From the NCBI RefSeq assembly GCF_037975245.1, contig NC_092580.1:12927501-12991500 (forward strand): a DNA stretch of 64,000 nucleotides, written 5' to 3'. The DNA is from Apostichopus japonicus (Eukaryota > Echinodermata > Holothuroidea > Aspidochirotida > Stichopodidae). A program made the position numbers and the translations under genes. Every line of letters begins with the position of its first letter. Within the stretch, counting starts at the first letter, position 1. The notes beneath the pieces were generated by a model, which did no database searches, was not told the DNA's origin, and saw nothing but the letters and a program-made list of their open reading frames with translations. Shown in pieces: positions 31,205-44,500 of the stretch.

Positions 31205-34200
31205 AGCTATAGTTTCGTGTAGATGACAATATAGATACTTTTTAAATGCACTTTACTTTTAGTTAGTCTTAAACGGTCTCGATAAGTGAATGCAATTTTG
31301 CTGGGGATAGAGGCTGCCTTCATTGCAGTCATTTTGTGGATTCCTTTAGAATACCGCACAACTTTATTAGTTAAGGCTATGCCTTCTGTAATAATAAACC
31401 CCAAAATTTTCCTTACCTTTGAATAAATAAATAAATACTTATATTGATGTGACAATATATTAAACCACCTACGTATTATTCCTTTCCTCCATGATACTAT
31501 TCCGTTGACAAGTAGAATAATATCTGAGTACTAATCTACTATCGATTTATCAACATATGTAGTCGAATATAACCGAATTTTTGGAGACTGCATTTCCAAA
31601 GTGTAGCCAAAACAGTGCAGTGCTTACGAAAGTAAACTCATTGTTCAACGAGTGATAAAGCCTATAGCTGGTTAGCATATGTTGAGATAAACTACTGATT
31701 TGTTTGATAAATTACAGATCCATGTTTAATTGGCCTATTAATTTATTTTATTTCAAGTTTCTCACTGAATCTGTGATCACTGATGTGACATTTAAAACAT
31801 TGTTACTATAAAATAGCAATACATATGTATAGGCCTGTACAGTGGCGGCGCCAGGAATTTTTGGTTGGGGATGCTAAGGGGGGCTGAGCCATTTTTTTGG
31901 GTGGCTTACGAGATTGAGTGATCGCCGTCCTGGGGGAGGGGTATAATGGGAGGGGGTGTCCCCCTCCCCTTTTGAAATTTTTCCCAATCCTGGAAAGGCC
32001 TACATGCAAAATGGTGGCATTTAGCGAGGCTTTTGTCACCTGAAAATTTCTCCAAAAATATGCATTTTTTTTGTGAGTAACTTTAGTCAAATTAGAATAT
32101 AAGATACCAATTCACAGTTTTCGTATCACTAAAATATTACCTGCTGTGAAAGATCCAATTCCTTTGCTCAATTATTATATGGCGCTCTCTGACACAACTC
32201 CTGTTTTAGTCTGTATACACGCTGTTTGTGAAACGCACACGACATTGCCGTATGAGAACAAAATTCATCAAAATTTCCATTGACCATTGTAGCACTGCGT
32301 TATGGCTGACAAAATTTGGGTAGGCTATATTGTTTCAATGAGTTTTTTTTGTGCCTATTTCAGTTTGGGGGCTAATGGGGGGGGCTGACTACTTCAGTGG
32401 GGGCTAAAGCCCCCCCCAAGTCCCCCCTTGGCGCCGCCACTGGGCCTGTATGAGATATACGGTAGCAATCAATTGAACTGTCGTTTTATCAACATCTATA
32501 TCCCACTTTTACAAAAGTGGAATCTTTTACAAAAAGGAATCAGAAATTTTCTTATGTAAAGAATTAAAGTAAATATAACAAAACGTGGAATCTTATGATA
32601 TTACTTCAAATTAAAAATATAATATTTCACAGGAGAAATCAAAGAAGGATTGGGGAGATTATTACAATTGTAATAAATCCCCAGTAATTATTTTCTTTAA
32701 AAAATGTCGTATTTTTAAATTCCTTTGCTCAACATCTAGAAGGAACGAAGAGACGATAAGACACTCTCAAAATATTGTTTCTCTTATCAACTACTCACGC
32801 TCGCCCCCCCCCCCAAAAAAAAAAGGCCAAGAGGATTCTTTATAATCTTTCATTAAAAGTAAGAGCGGAATACCTCATTTTGACATGTACTTTGCTGCTA
32901 GGGACTAAGGGTGAACAAAAAATATTTTCAAATCATGCAGCTTCCCTGGGGGGCCTCCGTATACTGCCCCGCCCCTCCCATCTTCCTTATACCCCTTTAA
33001 ACATTCCTGCAATCTAGTCGATAACATTTTACTCTTTTTATTCCCACACAAAAATACCTTCCTATACATATGCCTCTGTTGTGACCACCAAACCTTAGCT
33101 CATGAGACCTCTCGTTTCAAATATAATTGTCACATCATTGTCAAGAAGATAAATAGGAATTAAGATTGTTGTTTTTTTTTTGTCTAGTATCAAACTGCTC
33201 CAATTTGCTATATAATGTTGTCAACGTGTCAGAAAAAAAGCTGTACAGAGCTTTTTAAGTGGAAACAGCAACCTAACTCCCCTGGCTATGAAACCTTAAT
33301 AAAGTTACCTAATATACCTAATTCCTACTAATCGTCCGTAACGTGCACAGGTTTTTCAAAAGTGTGTGTTCGTGGTTCGAATAGTGGTTCGAATGAGGGG
33401 TGCAGACCAGTGTGGGATCGTTGATTACGGCCGCAGAAGTACCGATCACACAAAAGGATTGTGTAAGCTATTCAAGTATATGGCAGTTCGAGTACTCATT
33501 GGACTGCCAAATACCTAACAACTTCACAATGCTTTCAACTCATGATGTATGACAGCTGGCCAAGTCGCCCTCCATCATGAGATGCATTGCGGGTTCACGG
33601 TATATCCGCCGTCCCGTCATTAGCAGAGATCTGTACGTATTATATATGACTGAATATTTTTTGACACATGAAAGTTGTAGTAAATGATACACAAAAAGCA
33701 GCTCTTGGTACCACAAATTTTATAGAGACAATCACAGTGAGTAAAGATAACATAATTTAGTTACGTTTGTGTTGTTTTCTAACTCCAACTAGTCATTTGA
33801 AGCGCTGGTAATAACTATTAACATGTTCTAACGCTAAAAATTTATGCTAAACGCTAAAAAAATGCTAAAAAAACGCTAAAAAAACGCTAAAAAAACGCTA
33901 AAAAAATGACAATATTGTTTGATTCGGCTTCATGCATATGCATTAAATTAGGCCTAATCAATGTATGATCGGTGGATAATAGGTCATTGTCGTATTATTT
34001 TATTTGGTTACTTGCAAAATATCAAACGATAAACATCAATGTACATATCATACACTACAGCGTGTCTGCCGAAAATCAAAACAAACACCCTTTACCCTTG
34101 ACCGTTTTTATCAATTCAGGTTCTGCATAGACCTAATATTAAGCCATTCCTCCATCACAATTGGTTGTGTTATGTATGTGAAGCCGTTCAATATGATTTT

Positions 34201-36476
34201 TATTGTACTATAGGCATATTATTGTACTATAGGCATATTATTGTACTATAGGCATATTATTGTACTATAGGCATGTTGTACCATGCATGACCAGATTGTA
34301 TTGAAGGTTTTTTTGTAGTCTGACTAGAAGGAAGTATAGTCAACGTATACGCAAGAAAAAGCAGATATTATGAATGGTACTTACACAGGGTGTATATATA
34401 TGGATGAAAGGCCTATTTATAGCTTAGGTGTCACACTCCATGAACAGTCTATATATTAATCCGCCAGAGTGTTCTTTTGACATTATATACCGCATAGTGG
34501 TGGCAACCTATAGTTGCACACTAGTTGTGAAGATAAGTGGCTAAAATTGTTAACAGTGTTTATAATGCTTACATGCAACGTTAAATACGACTGCACGAGA
34601 CATTTAAGGTCTGCTCTATAGACCTCAACTACAGCACTCTATCATGGAAAAGTTTTCTGAGATTACGTAATCGACCTGCCTCGGTTGTAAAATGACCACT
34701 TTTTACCAATTAGTCTGCAACGCCTGCCACATATTTTTCTTGTATGAGGGTCTCTGTTTAAACGCTGTATGATTGACTACACTGTATAGACATGAACATA
34801 TTTCCACACAGTGTTTACACAAAGAGCATAATCGTGTTAAGAAGCTATATGCAGGCTTATTGTAGAGCCTGAGGTCGATTTACGACGACGGCAGGTCGAT
34901 TACGTAATCACAAAACTTTCCTAGCTATAGCGCGCTATAATTTGAGCTAACAAAGCAGATATTTAAGCCCTGTGAATAAAGATGACAACAATTATTGTTA
35001 TTTTTTTTCTGAATCGTTAATTATAACATGGCACTCATGCGATGTGCTGTTAACCAGTAGAAACATATTCCATTTGATGCAAAATTGATCACAATATTTG
35101 GTGCTGCAGACTTTGAATATTCACTTATATAAATAGCAGTTATAGGCCTATGCAAGAACGGATACACATCATTACCAATCATTTAGCCAGTACGACTCCT
35201 TCATCAGTGCAGTCATGAAGTCGTGCACGTTCGATAGCAAATGTTCATGATATCAACGTCGTACTTTGCTTTCACGTTATGCAGACAGTTATATTGTAAC
35301 CAGTATACCGTACCGCGCTAACAACAGATCCTCATGGACAGAGTGTTTGCAGTTATTGTGACAGAGCTGCTTATTTGGCCTTCCATAGAAAATTTAAGAA
35401 AAAGTTAGTTATGTTTTCGGGTGTTGGGGGCCGACAGGCCAACACGGTCTTTACGAGTCAGCTAATTTTGCACCATTTGTGTCATACGTTGATAGATTTA
35501 GAGCATTTTCGTGTTTTTCAACATTCCACTAACAGTTTATTTTGTTTTTCGTGTTTTTTTGTGACGAACTGAACGGTGTAAATATCTCTTTGTAAATACA
35601 AGTTGTTATGTTACTTTACTACGGACTTTCGTCAGTGTGTGCTATTATACACATCACCGGATATCACAGAGATGAAATGTGAATCAGATATACTTTCTTC
35701 GTTTTTCGCGCTTTCACACGATACTCATCGCTGGCACAGTAACTATACTGTGCATATCTATGTAACTCACGTTACCGTGTTAATTACTGATGTACGGTTG
35801 TTGGACATGAACAGTGCCACCTGTAACACACGTTACCGTGTTACCAACACCGTAAGTATTAATTATACTGATGTACGGGTTGTGGTACATTAATAGTGCC
35901 ACCTGTAACATATGTTACCGTGTTACGAACACTAAGTAGTAATTACTGATGCACGGTTGTGGGACATGAACAGTATAGTTGTTGTACCAGCTATCAGTAT
36001 CGGCCGGCGTGTTTGGGGGGGGGGGGGTATTGGTACCGTTCTTTCAAATTGAGTAATGGCCTCTTGTTGATGCCATGGAATTTTCAATGAGAATCCAAAA
36101 CAATTTCCCAACTTGCATTAGGGGTTACCTTGCCCCCTATGGATTATGAGTTGGACCCCTGGCACAAATATATGATACACTGCAGGTAACAAACTAACCA
36201 AGCAATAGAAAACTATAACGAACACGATACTTGGGTACTTTAATATTGTTGTATCAATATATATATTTATTCTCATTATTGTCGAAAATAAAACAATTTG
36301 TCTTTCAATTTTATACAAAATTCTTATATCTACTAAAATGAAGGTAAAAAAGTACATTGGATTGTTTTCTATCAGTATTTGAATAATAAATAGTAGGCCT
36401 AAAAATTTAAGGTTTCGAATATACCACTTTTTAATTATTCTCACCCATGCAGTGCCCTAACCCCCTTGAACTGAGA
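31205..36476. repeat. Array unit 2 (type X)
   Basis: X-type marks are the 603-bp MITE at 31840-32442, an 11-bp ACGCTAAAAAA array at 33831-33907, four copies of a 20-bp repeat containing TTGTACTATAGGCATA at 34201-34274, the foldback 34631-34939, and no MITE at the later AGATATAC site. A segment near 35150-35290 (ACGGATACACATCATTACC) is present in X units and absent from Y units. Confidence 0.93.
31840..32442. mobile_element. hAT MITE (603 bp), unit 2 copy
   Basis: Perfect 14-bp inverted ends CAGTGGCGGCGCCA / TGGCGCCGCCACTG with the 8-bp direct repeat GGCCTGTA at 31832-31839 and 32443-32450. Empty sites (ATAGGCCTGTATKAGATATA) are seen in units 1, 3, 5 and 7. The interior has a long GGGGGTGTCCCCC-type palindromic patch and no real gene. 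Confidence 0.94.
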
Positions 36477-39400
36477 AGCTATAGTTTCGTGTAGATGACA
36501 ATATAGATACTTTTTAAAGGCACTTTACTTTTAGTTAGTTTTAAACGGTCTCGATAATTGAATGCAATTTTTGCTGGCGATAGAGGCTGCCATCATTACA
36601 GTAATTTTGTGGATTCCTTTAGAATACCGCACAACTTTATGAGTTAAGGCTATGCCTTCTGTAATAATAAACCCCAAAATTTTCCTTACCTTTGTATAAA
36701 TAAATAAATACTTATATTGATGTGACAATTAAACCACCTACGTATTATTCCTTTCCTCCATGATACTATTCCGTTGACATGTAGAATAACATCTGAGTAC
36801 TAATCTCGATTTATCAACATATGTAGCCGAATATAACCGAATTTTTGGAGACTGCATTTCCAAAGTGTAGCCAAAACAGTGCAGTGCTTACGAAAGTAAA
36901 CTCATTGTTCAACGAGTGATAGCCTATAGCTGGTTAGCACATGTTGAGATAAACTACTGATTTGTTTTATTATAACAGATCCGTGTTTAATTGGCCTATT
37001 TATTTATAGAATTTATTTCAAGTTTCTCACTGAATCTGTGATCACTGATGTGACATTTAAAACATTGTTACTATAAAATACAGACCAATACATATGTATA
37101 GGCCTGTATTAGATATACGGTAGCAATCAATTGAACTGTCGTTTGATCAACATATCTATCCCACTTTTACAAAAGTGGAACTTTTACAAAAAGGAATCAG
37201 ATCTTTTCATGTGTAAACAATGAAAGTAAATACAACAAAACGTTGGAATCTTATTATATTACATCAAATTGAAAATATAATATTTCACAGGAGAAATAAA
37301 GAAGGATTGGGGAGATTATTACAATTGTAATACATCCCCAGAAATTATTTTCTTTTAAAAAATGTCGTCTTTTAAATTCATTTGCTCAACATCCAGAAGG
37401 AACGAAGAGACGATAAGACACTCTCAAAATATTGTTTCTCTTATCAACTACTCATGCTCGCCCCCCCCCTCCCCCCCAAAAAAAACAAAGGCCAAGAGGA
37501 TTCTTTATAATCTTTCATTAAAAGTAAGAGCGGAATACCTCATTTTGACATGTACTTTGCTGCTAGGGACTAAGGGTGAACAAAAAATATTTTGAAATCA
37601 TGCAGCTTCCCTATACGGGGTCTCCGTATATAATGCCCCACCCCTCCCATCTTCCTTATACCCCTTTAAACATTCCTGCAATCTAGTCGATAACATTTTA
37701 CTCTTTTTATCCCACACAAAGATACCTTCCTATACATATGCCTCTGTTGTGACCACCAAACCTTAGCTCATGAGACATCTCGTTTCAAATATAATTGTCC
37801 CATCATTATTTTGTCAAAAAGATAAATAGGAATTAAGACAACTGAAGGCAAAAATTGTTGTTTTGTTTTTTGTCTAGTATCAAACTGCTCCAATTTGCTA
37901 CATAATGTTGTCAACGTGTCAGAAAAAAAACTGTACAGAGCTTTATAAGTGGAAACAGCAACCTAACTCCCCTGGCTATGGAACCTTAATAAAATTACCT
38001 AATCTACCTAATTCCTAATAATCGTCTGTAACGTGCACAGGATTTTCAAAAGTGTGAGTTGTGGGTGGTGTGGTGGTTCGAATGAGGGATCGTTGATTAC
38101 GGCCGCTGAAGTACCGATGACACAAAAAGCAGTGCAAGGTTATCCAAGTACATGACAGTTCGAGTACTCATTGAACTGTTAAATACTAGATAACCTCACA
38201 ATGCTTTAAACATGATGAAGGACAAGCTGGCCATGTCGCCCTCCATCATGAGTAGCATTGCGGGTTCACGGTCATGATCCGTCGTCCCGTTGTACCGACA
38301 TTAGCAGAGATCTGTACGTATTATATATGACTGAATATTTTTTGACACATAAAAGTTGTAGTAAATGATACACAAAAAGCAGCTCTTTGTAACAAAAATT
38401 TGATAAAGACAATCGCAGTGAGTGAAGATGACATAATTTAGTTACGTTTGTGTTGTTTTCTAACTCCAACTAGTCATTCGAAGCGCTGGTAATAACTATT
38501 AACATGTTCTAACGCTTAAAATTTATGACAATATTGTTTGATTCGGCTTCATGCATATGCATTTAATTAGGCCTAATCCATGTATCATCGGTGAATAATA
38601 GGTCATTGTCTTATTATATTATTTGGTTACTTGAAAACTGATCAAACGATAAACATTAATATACATATCATACACTACAGCGTGTTTGCCGAAAATTAAA
38701 ACCAACAAACTTTACCTTTGACCGTTGTTATCGATTCACGTTCTGCATAGACCTAATATTACGCCATCCCTGCATCACAATCGGTTGTGTTATATACGTG
38801 AAGCCGTTCAATGTGATATTTATTGTACTATTAGCATGGCCAGATTGTATTGATTGCTTTAATGTAGGCTGACTAGAAGGAAGTAAAGTCAACGTATATA
38901 CGAAAGGAAGAGCAGATATTATGAATGATATTTACACAGGATCTATTTATGGATGATAGGCCTATTTATAGCTAAGGTGTCACACTCCATAAATATTCTA
39001 TATATTAATCCGCCCGAGTGTTCTTTTGGCATTACACCGCATAGTGGTGGCAACCTATAGTTGCACGCTATTTGTGAAGATAAGTGGTCTACAATTGTTA
39101 ACAGTGTTATAATGCTTACATGCAACGTCAAATACGACTGCACGAGACATTTAAGGTCTGCTCCATAGACCCCAACTATATAGCACGCTATCATGGAAAA
39201 GTTTTTGAGATTACGTAATCGACCTGCCTCGGTTGTAAAATGACCACTTTTTACCAATTAGTCTGCAACGCCTGCCACATATTTTTCTTGTATGAGGGTC
39301 TTTGTTTGAACGCTGTATGATTGACTACACTGTAGACATGAACATATTTCAACACAGTGTTGACACAAAGAGCATAATCGTGTTAAGAAGCTATATGCCA

Positions 39401-41532
39401 GCTTATTGTAGAGCATGAGGTCGATTTACGACGACGGCAGGTCGATTACGTAATCACAAAACTTTCCTTGCTATAGCGTGCTATAATTGGAGCCAACAAA
39501 GCAGATATTTAAGCCCTGTGAATAAAGATGACATAATGATTGTTATACCTTTTTTTTCTGAATCGTTAATTATAACATCGCACTCATGCGATGTGCTGTT
39601 AACCAGTAGAAACATATTCCATTTGATGCAAAATTGATCACAATATTTAGTGCTGCAGACTTTGAATATTCACTTATATAAATAGCTATTATATGCCTAT
39701 GCAGACAATTATATTTTAACCAGTATACTGTCCCGTGCTAACAACAGATCCTCATGGACAGAGTGTTTGCAGTTATTGTGGCAGAGCTGATTATTTGGCC
39801 TTCCATAGAAAATTTAAAAAAAAAAACAAGTTATTTATGTTTTGGGGTGTTGGGGGCCGACAGGCCAACACGGTCTTTACGAGTCAGCTAATTTTGCACC
39901 ATTTGCGTCCTACGTTGATAGATTTAGAGCATTTTCGTGTGTTTCAACATTCCACTGACAGTTTATTTTGTTTTTCGGGGTTTTTTTTGTGACGAACTGA
40001 ACGGTGTAAATATCTCTTTGTATAAATACAAGTTGTTATATGTTACTTTACTACGGACTTTCGTCAGTGTGTGCTATTATACACACCACCGGACAATCAC
40101 AGTTATCTTTACCACCATTTGTATTGAGGTACCTTAATACATTTTGGCAAATTGCCGTGTACAGGTGGTGGCCATGCGTTATGACGTCAGTCAGTAAACA
40201 TTGACTCATTCATCTCAATTAAATCAAATGAGGAGATGAAATGTGAATCAGATATAGCCAAGGGCGTAGGAACCGGGGGGGGCTGGGGGCGCTACCCCCC
40301 AGTGAAAAATATGGTGGGGCGGAAGTATCATTCCGCCCCCCCCCCCCCCGCTTCGCAAGTCAGAAAACCCCTTTTTCATTTCCAAATGAGAAAAAAAATC
40401 TCATTTGGAGCACCAAATTGCATCTAAGGCCAGGTGAAAATGCAAAATTATTTACAAAATGGAGTGGGTGTTGAAGTGCAGTGCTATATTGCACCAAATT
40501 GCATCTAAAGCCACCTAGAAATGCAAAAAATTTCCAAAGGGGAGGGGGACACCCCTCCCCTTAGACCCCTCCCCCAGGCCGGCCATCAGTCTTCAGCCCC
40601 CCACTCAAAAGTACCTTCCTACGCCACTGAGATATACGTTCTTTGTTTCTCTCGCTTTCACACGATACTCATCGCTGGCACAGTTACTATACTGTACATA
40701 TCTATGTAATTTACGTTACCGTGTTACGAACACCGTAATTACTGATGCACGGCTGTGGGGCATGCAGTACACCTGTAACACACGTTACCGTGTTACGAAC
40801 ACAAAGCTGTAATTACTTAGCACGGTAGTGGGACATGAACAGTATAGTTGTTGTAACACACATTACCGTGTTACGATCACTAAGAAGTATTTACTTATGC
40901 ACGGTTGTGGGACATGAACAGTAGTTGCTGTAACACACGTTACCGTGTTACGAACACTAAGTATAGTAATTACTTATATGAACGGTTGTGGGACATGAAA
41001 AGTATTTGCTGTACCAGCTATATGAGTATCGGCTGGCGTTTTATATGGGGGGGGGGGGAATTATTGCTACCAAATTGAAAATGCCCCCTTGTTGATGACC
41101 TATTTTAAAATATGTAAAACTAAAGTTATGCCATGGAATTTTCAATGAGAATTCAAAACAATTTCCTAACTTGCATTAGGGGGTTACCTTGATTATGAGT
41201 TCGACCCCTGGCACAAATATATGATACACTGCAGGTAAACAAACTAACTAAGCAACAAAAAAACAAAAAAAACGAACACGATTCTTTGGTACTTTAATAT
41301 TGTTGTATCAATATATATATTTATTCTCATTATTGTCGAAAATTAAACAATTTGTCTTTCATTTCTATACAAAATACTTACATCTACTAAAATGAAGGTA
41401 AAAAAGTAAATTGGATTGTTTTCTGTCAGTATTTGAATAATAAATAGTAGGCCTAATATTAAAAATTGAAGGTTTCGAATTTACCACTTTTTAATTATTC
41501 CCACCCATGCAGTGCCCTAACCCCCTTGAAGA
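36477..41532. repeat. Array unit 3 (type Y)
   Basis: Lacks the 603-bp MITE, the ACGCTAAAAAA array and the 20-bp repeat expansion. It carries the 371-bp MITE at 40259-40629, the foldback 39179-39485 and four satellite copies. A minus-strand frame at 38943-39257 (104 codons) is kept in units 3, 5 and 7 only because these copies are nearly identical. Confidence 0.93.
40259..40629. mobile_element. hAT MITE, unit 3 copy
   Basis: Same element and same insertion point as 29928-30300, carried along by duplication of the unit. It differs mainly in lengths of G and C runs. Confidence 0.88.
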
Positions 41533-44500
41533 AGCTATAGTTTCGTGTAGATGACAATATAGATACTTTTTAAATGCACTTTACTTTTAGTTAGTCTTAA
41601 ACGGTCTCGATAAGTGAATGCAATTTTGCTGGGGATAGAGGCTGCCTTCATTGCAGTCATTTTGTGGATTCCTTTAGAATACCGCACAACTTTATTAGTT
41701 AAGGCTATGCCTTCTGTAATAATAAACCCCAAAATTTTCCTTACCTTTGAATAAATAAATAAATACTTATATTGATGTGACAATATATTAAACCACCTAC
41801 GTATTATTCCTTTCCTCCATGATACTATTCCGTTGACAAGTAGAATAATATCTGAGTACTAATCTACTATCGATTTATCAACATATGTAGTCGAATATAA
41901 CCGAATTTTTGGAGACTGCATTTCCAAAGTGTAGCCAAAACAGTGCAGTGCTTACGAAAGTAAACTCATTGTTCAACGAGTGATAAAGCCTATAGCTGGT
42001 TAGCATATGTTGAGATAAACTACTGATTTGTTTGATAAATTACAGATCCATGTTTAATTGGCCTATTAATTTATTTTATTTCAAGTTTCTCACTGAATCT
42101 GTGATCACTGATGTGACATTTAAAACATTGTTACTATAAAATAGCAATACATATGTATAGGCCTGTACAGTGGCGGCGCCAGGAATTTTTGGTTGGGGAT
42201 GCTAAGGGGGGCTGAGCCATTTTTTTGGGTGGCTTACGAGATTGAGTGATCGCCGTCCTGGGGGAGGGGTATAATGGGAGGGGGTGTCCCCCTCCCCTTT
42301 TGAAATTTTTCCCAATCCTGGAAAGGCCTACATGCAAAATGGTGGCATTTAGCGAGGCTTTTGTCACCTGAAAATTTCTCCAAAAATATGCATTTTTTTT
42401 GTGAGTAACTTTAGTCAAATTAGAATATAAGATACCAATTCACAGTTTTCGTATCACTAAAATATTACCTGCTGTGAAAGATCCAATTCCTTTGCTCAAT
42501 TATTATATGGCGCTCTCTGACACAACTCCTGTTTTAGTCTGTATACACGCTGTTTGTGAAACGCACACGACATTGCCGTATGAGAACAAAATTCATCAAA
42601 ATTTCCATTGACCATTGTAGCACTGCGTTATGGCTGACAAAATTTGGGTAGGCTATATTGTTTCAATGAGTTTTTTTTGTGCCTATTTCAGTTTGGGGGC
42701 TAATGGGGGGGGCTGACTACTTCAGTGGGGGCTAAAGCCCCCCCCAAGTCCCCCCTTGGCGCCGCCACTGGGCCTGTATGAGATATACGGTAGCAATCAA
42801 TTGAACTGTCGTTTTATCAACATCTATATCCCACTTTTACAAAAGTGGAATCTTTTACAAAAAGGAATCAGAAATTTTCTTATGTAAAGAATTAAAGTAA
42901 ATATAACAAAACGTGGAATCTTATGATATTACTTCAAATTAAAAATATAATATTTCACAGGAGAAATCAAAGAAGGATTGGGGAGATTATTACAATTGTA
43001 ATAAATCCCCAGTAATTATTTTCTTTAAAAAATGTCGTATTTTTAAATTCCTTTGCTCAACATCTAGAAGGAACGAAGAGACGATAAGACACTCTCAAAA
43101 TATTGTTTCTCTTATCAACTACTCACGCTCGCCCCCCCCCCCCCCAAAAAAAAAGGCCAAGAGGATTCTTTATAATCTTTCATTAAAAGTAAGAGCGGAA
43201 TACCTCATTTTGACATGTACTTTGCTGCTAGGGACTAAGGGTGAACAAAAAATATTTTCAAATCATGCAGCTTCCCTGGGGGGCCTCCGTATACTGCCCC
43301 GCCCCTCCCATCTTCCTTATACCCCTTTAAACATTCCTGCAATCTAGTCGATAACATTTTACTCTTTTTATTCCCACACAAAAATACCTTCCTATACATA
43401 TGCCTCTGTTGTGACCACCAAACCTTAGCTCATGAGACCTCTCGTTTCAAATATAATTGTCACATCATTGTCAAGAAGATAAATAGGAATTAAGATTGTT
43501 GTTTTTTTTTTGTCTAGTATCAAACTGCTCCAATTTGCTATATAATGTTGTCAACGTGTCAGAAAAAAAGCTGTACAGAGCTTTTTAAGTGGAAACAGCA
43601 ACCTAACTCCCCTGGCTATGAAACCTTAATAAAGTTACCTAATATACCTAATTCCTACTAATCGTCCGTAACGTGCACAGGTTTTTCAAAAGTGTGTGTT
43701 CGTGGTTCGAATAGTGGTTCGAATGAGGGGTGCAGACCAGTGTGGGATCGTTGATTACGGCCGCAGAAGTACCGATCACACAAAAGGATTGTGTAAGCTA
43801 TTCAAGTATATGGCAGTTCGAGTACTCATTGGACTGCCAAATACCTAACAACTTCACAATGCTTTCAACTCATGATGTATGACAGCTGGCCAAGTCGCCC
43901 TCCATCATGAGATGCATTGCGGGTTCACGGTATATCCGCCGTCCCGTCATTAGCAGAGATCTGTACGTATTATATATGACTGAATATTTTTTGACACATG
44001 AAAGTTGTAGTAAATGATACACAAAAAGCAGCTCTTGGTACCACAAATTTTATAGAGACAATCACAGTGAGTAAAGATAACATAATTTAGTTACGTTTGT
44101 GTTGTTTTCTAACTCCAACTAGTCATTTGAAGCGCTGGTAATAACTATTAACATGTTCTAACGCTAAAAATTTATGCTAAACGCTAAAAAAATGCTAAAA
44201 AAACGCTAAAAAAACGCTAAAAAAACGCTAAAAAAATGACAATATTGTTTGATTCGGCTTCATGCATATGCATTAAATTAGGCCTAATCAATGTATGATC
44301 GGTGGATAATAGGTCATTGTCGTATTATTTTATTTGGTTACTTGCAAAATATCAAACGATAAATATCAATGTACATATCATACACTACAGCGTGTCTGCC
44401 GAAAATCAAAACAAACACCCTTTACCCTTGACCGTTTTTATCAATTCAGGTTCTGCATAGACCTAATATTAAGCCATTCCTCCATCACAATTGGTTGTGT

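Noticed and set aside
31806-32090. 94-codon minus-strand frame repeated three times
   Set aside because: It overlaps the end of a MITE with inverted repeats and TSD, so it is non-coding transposon sequence.
38943-39257. Conserved 104-codon minus-strand frame in units 3, 5 and 7
   Set aside because: The units are nearly identical at DNA level, so conservation is not evidence of coding. The frame is shorter in unit 1 and lost in X units, and no motif is present.
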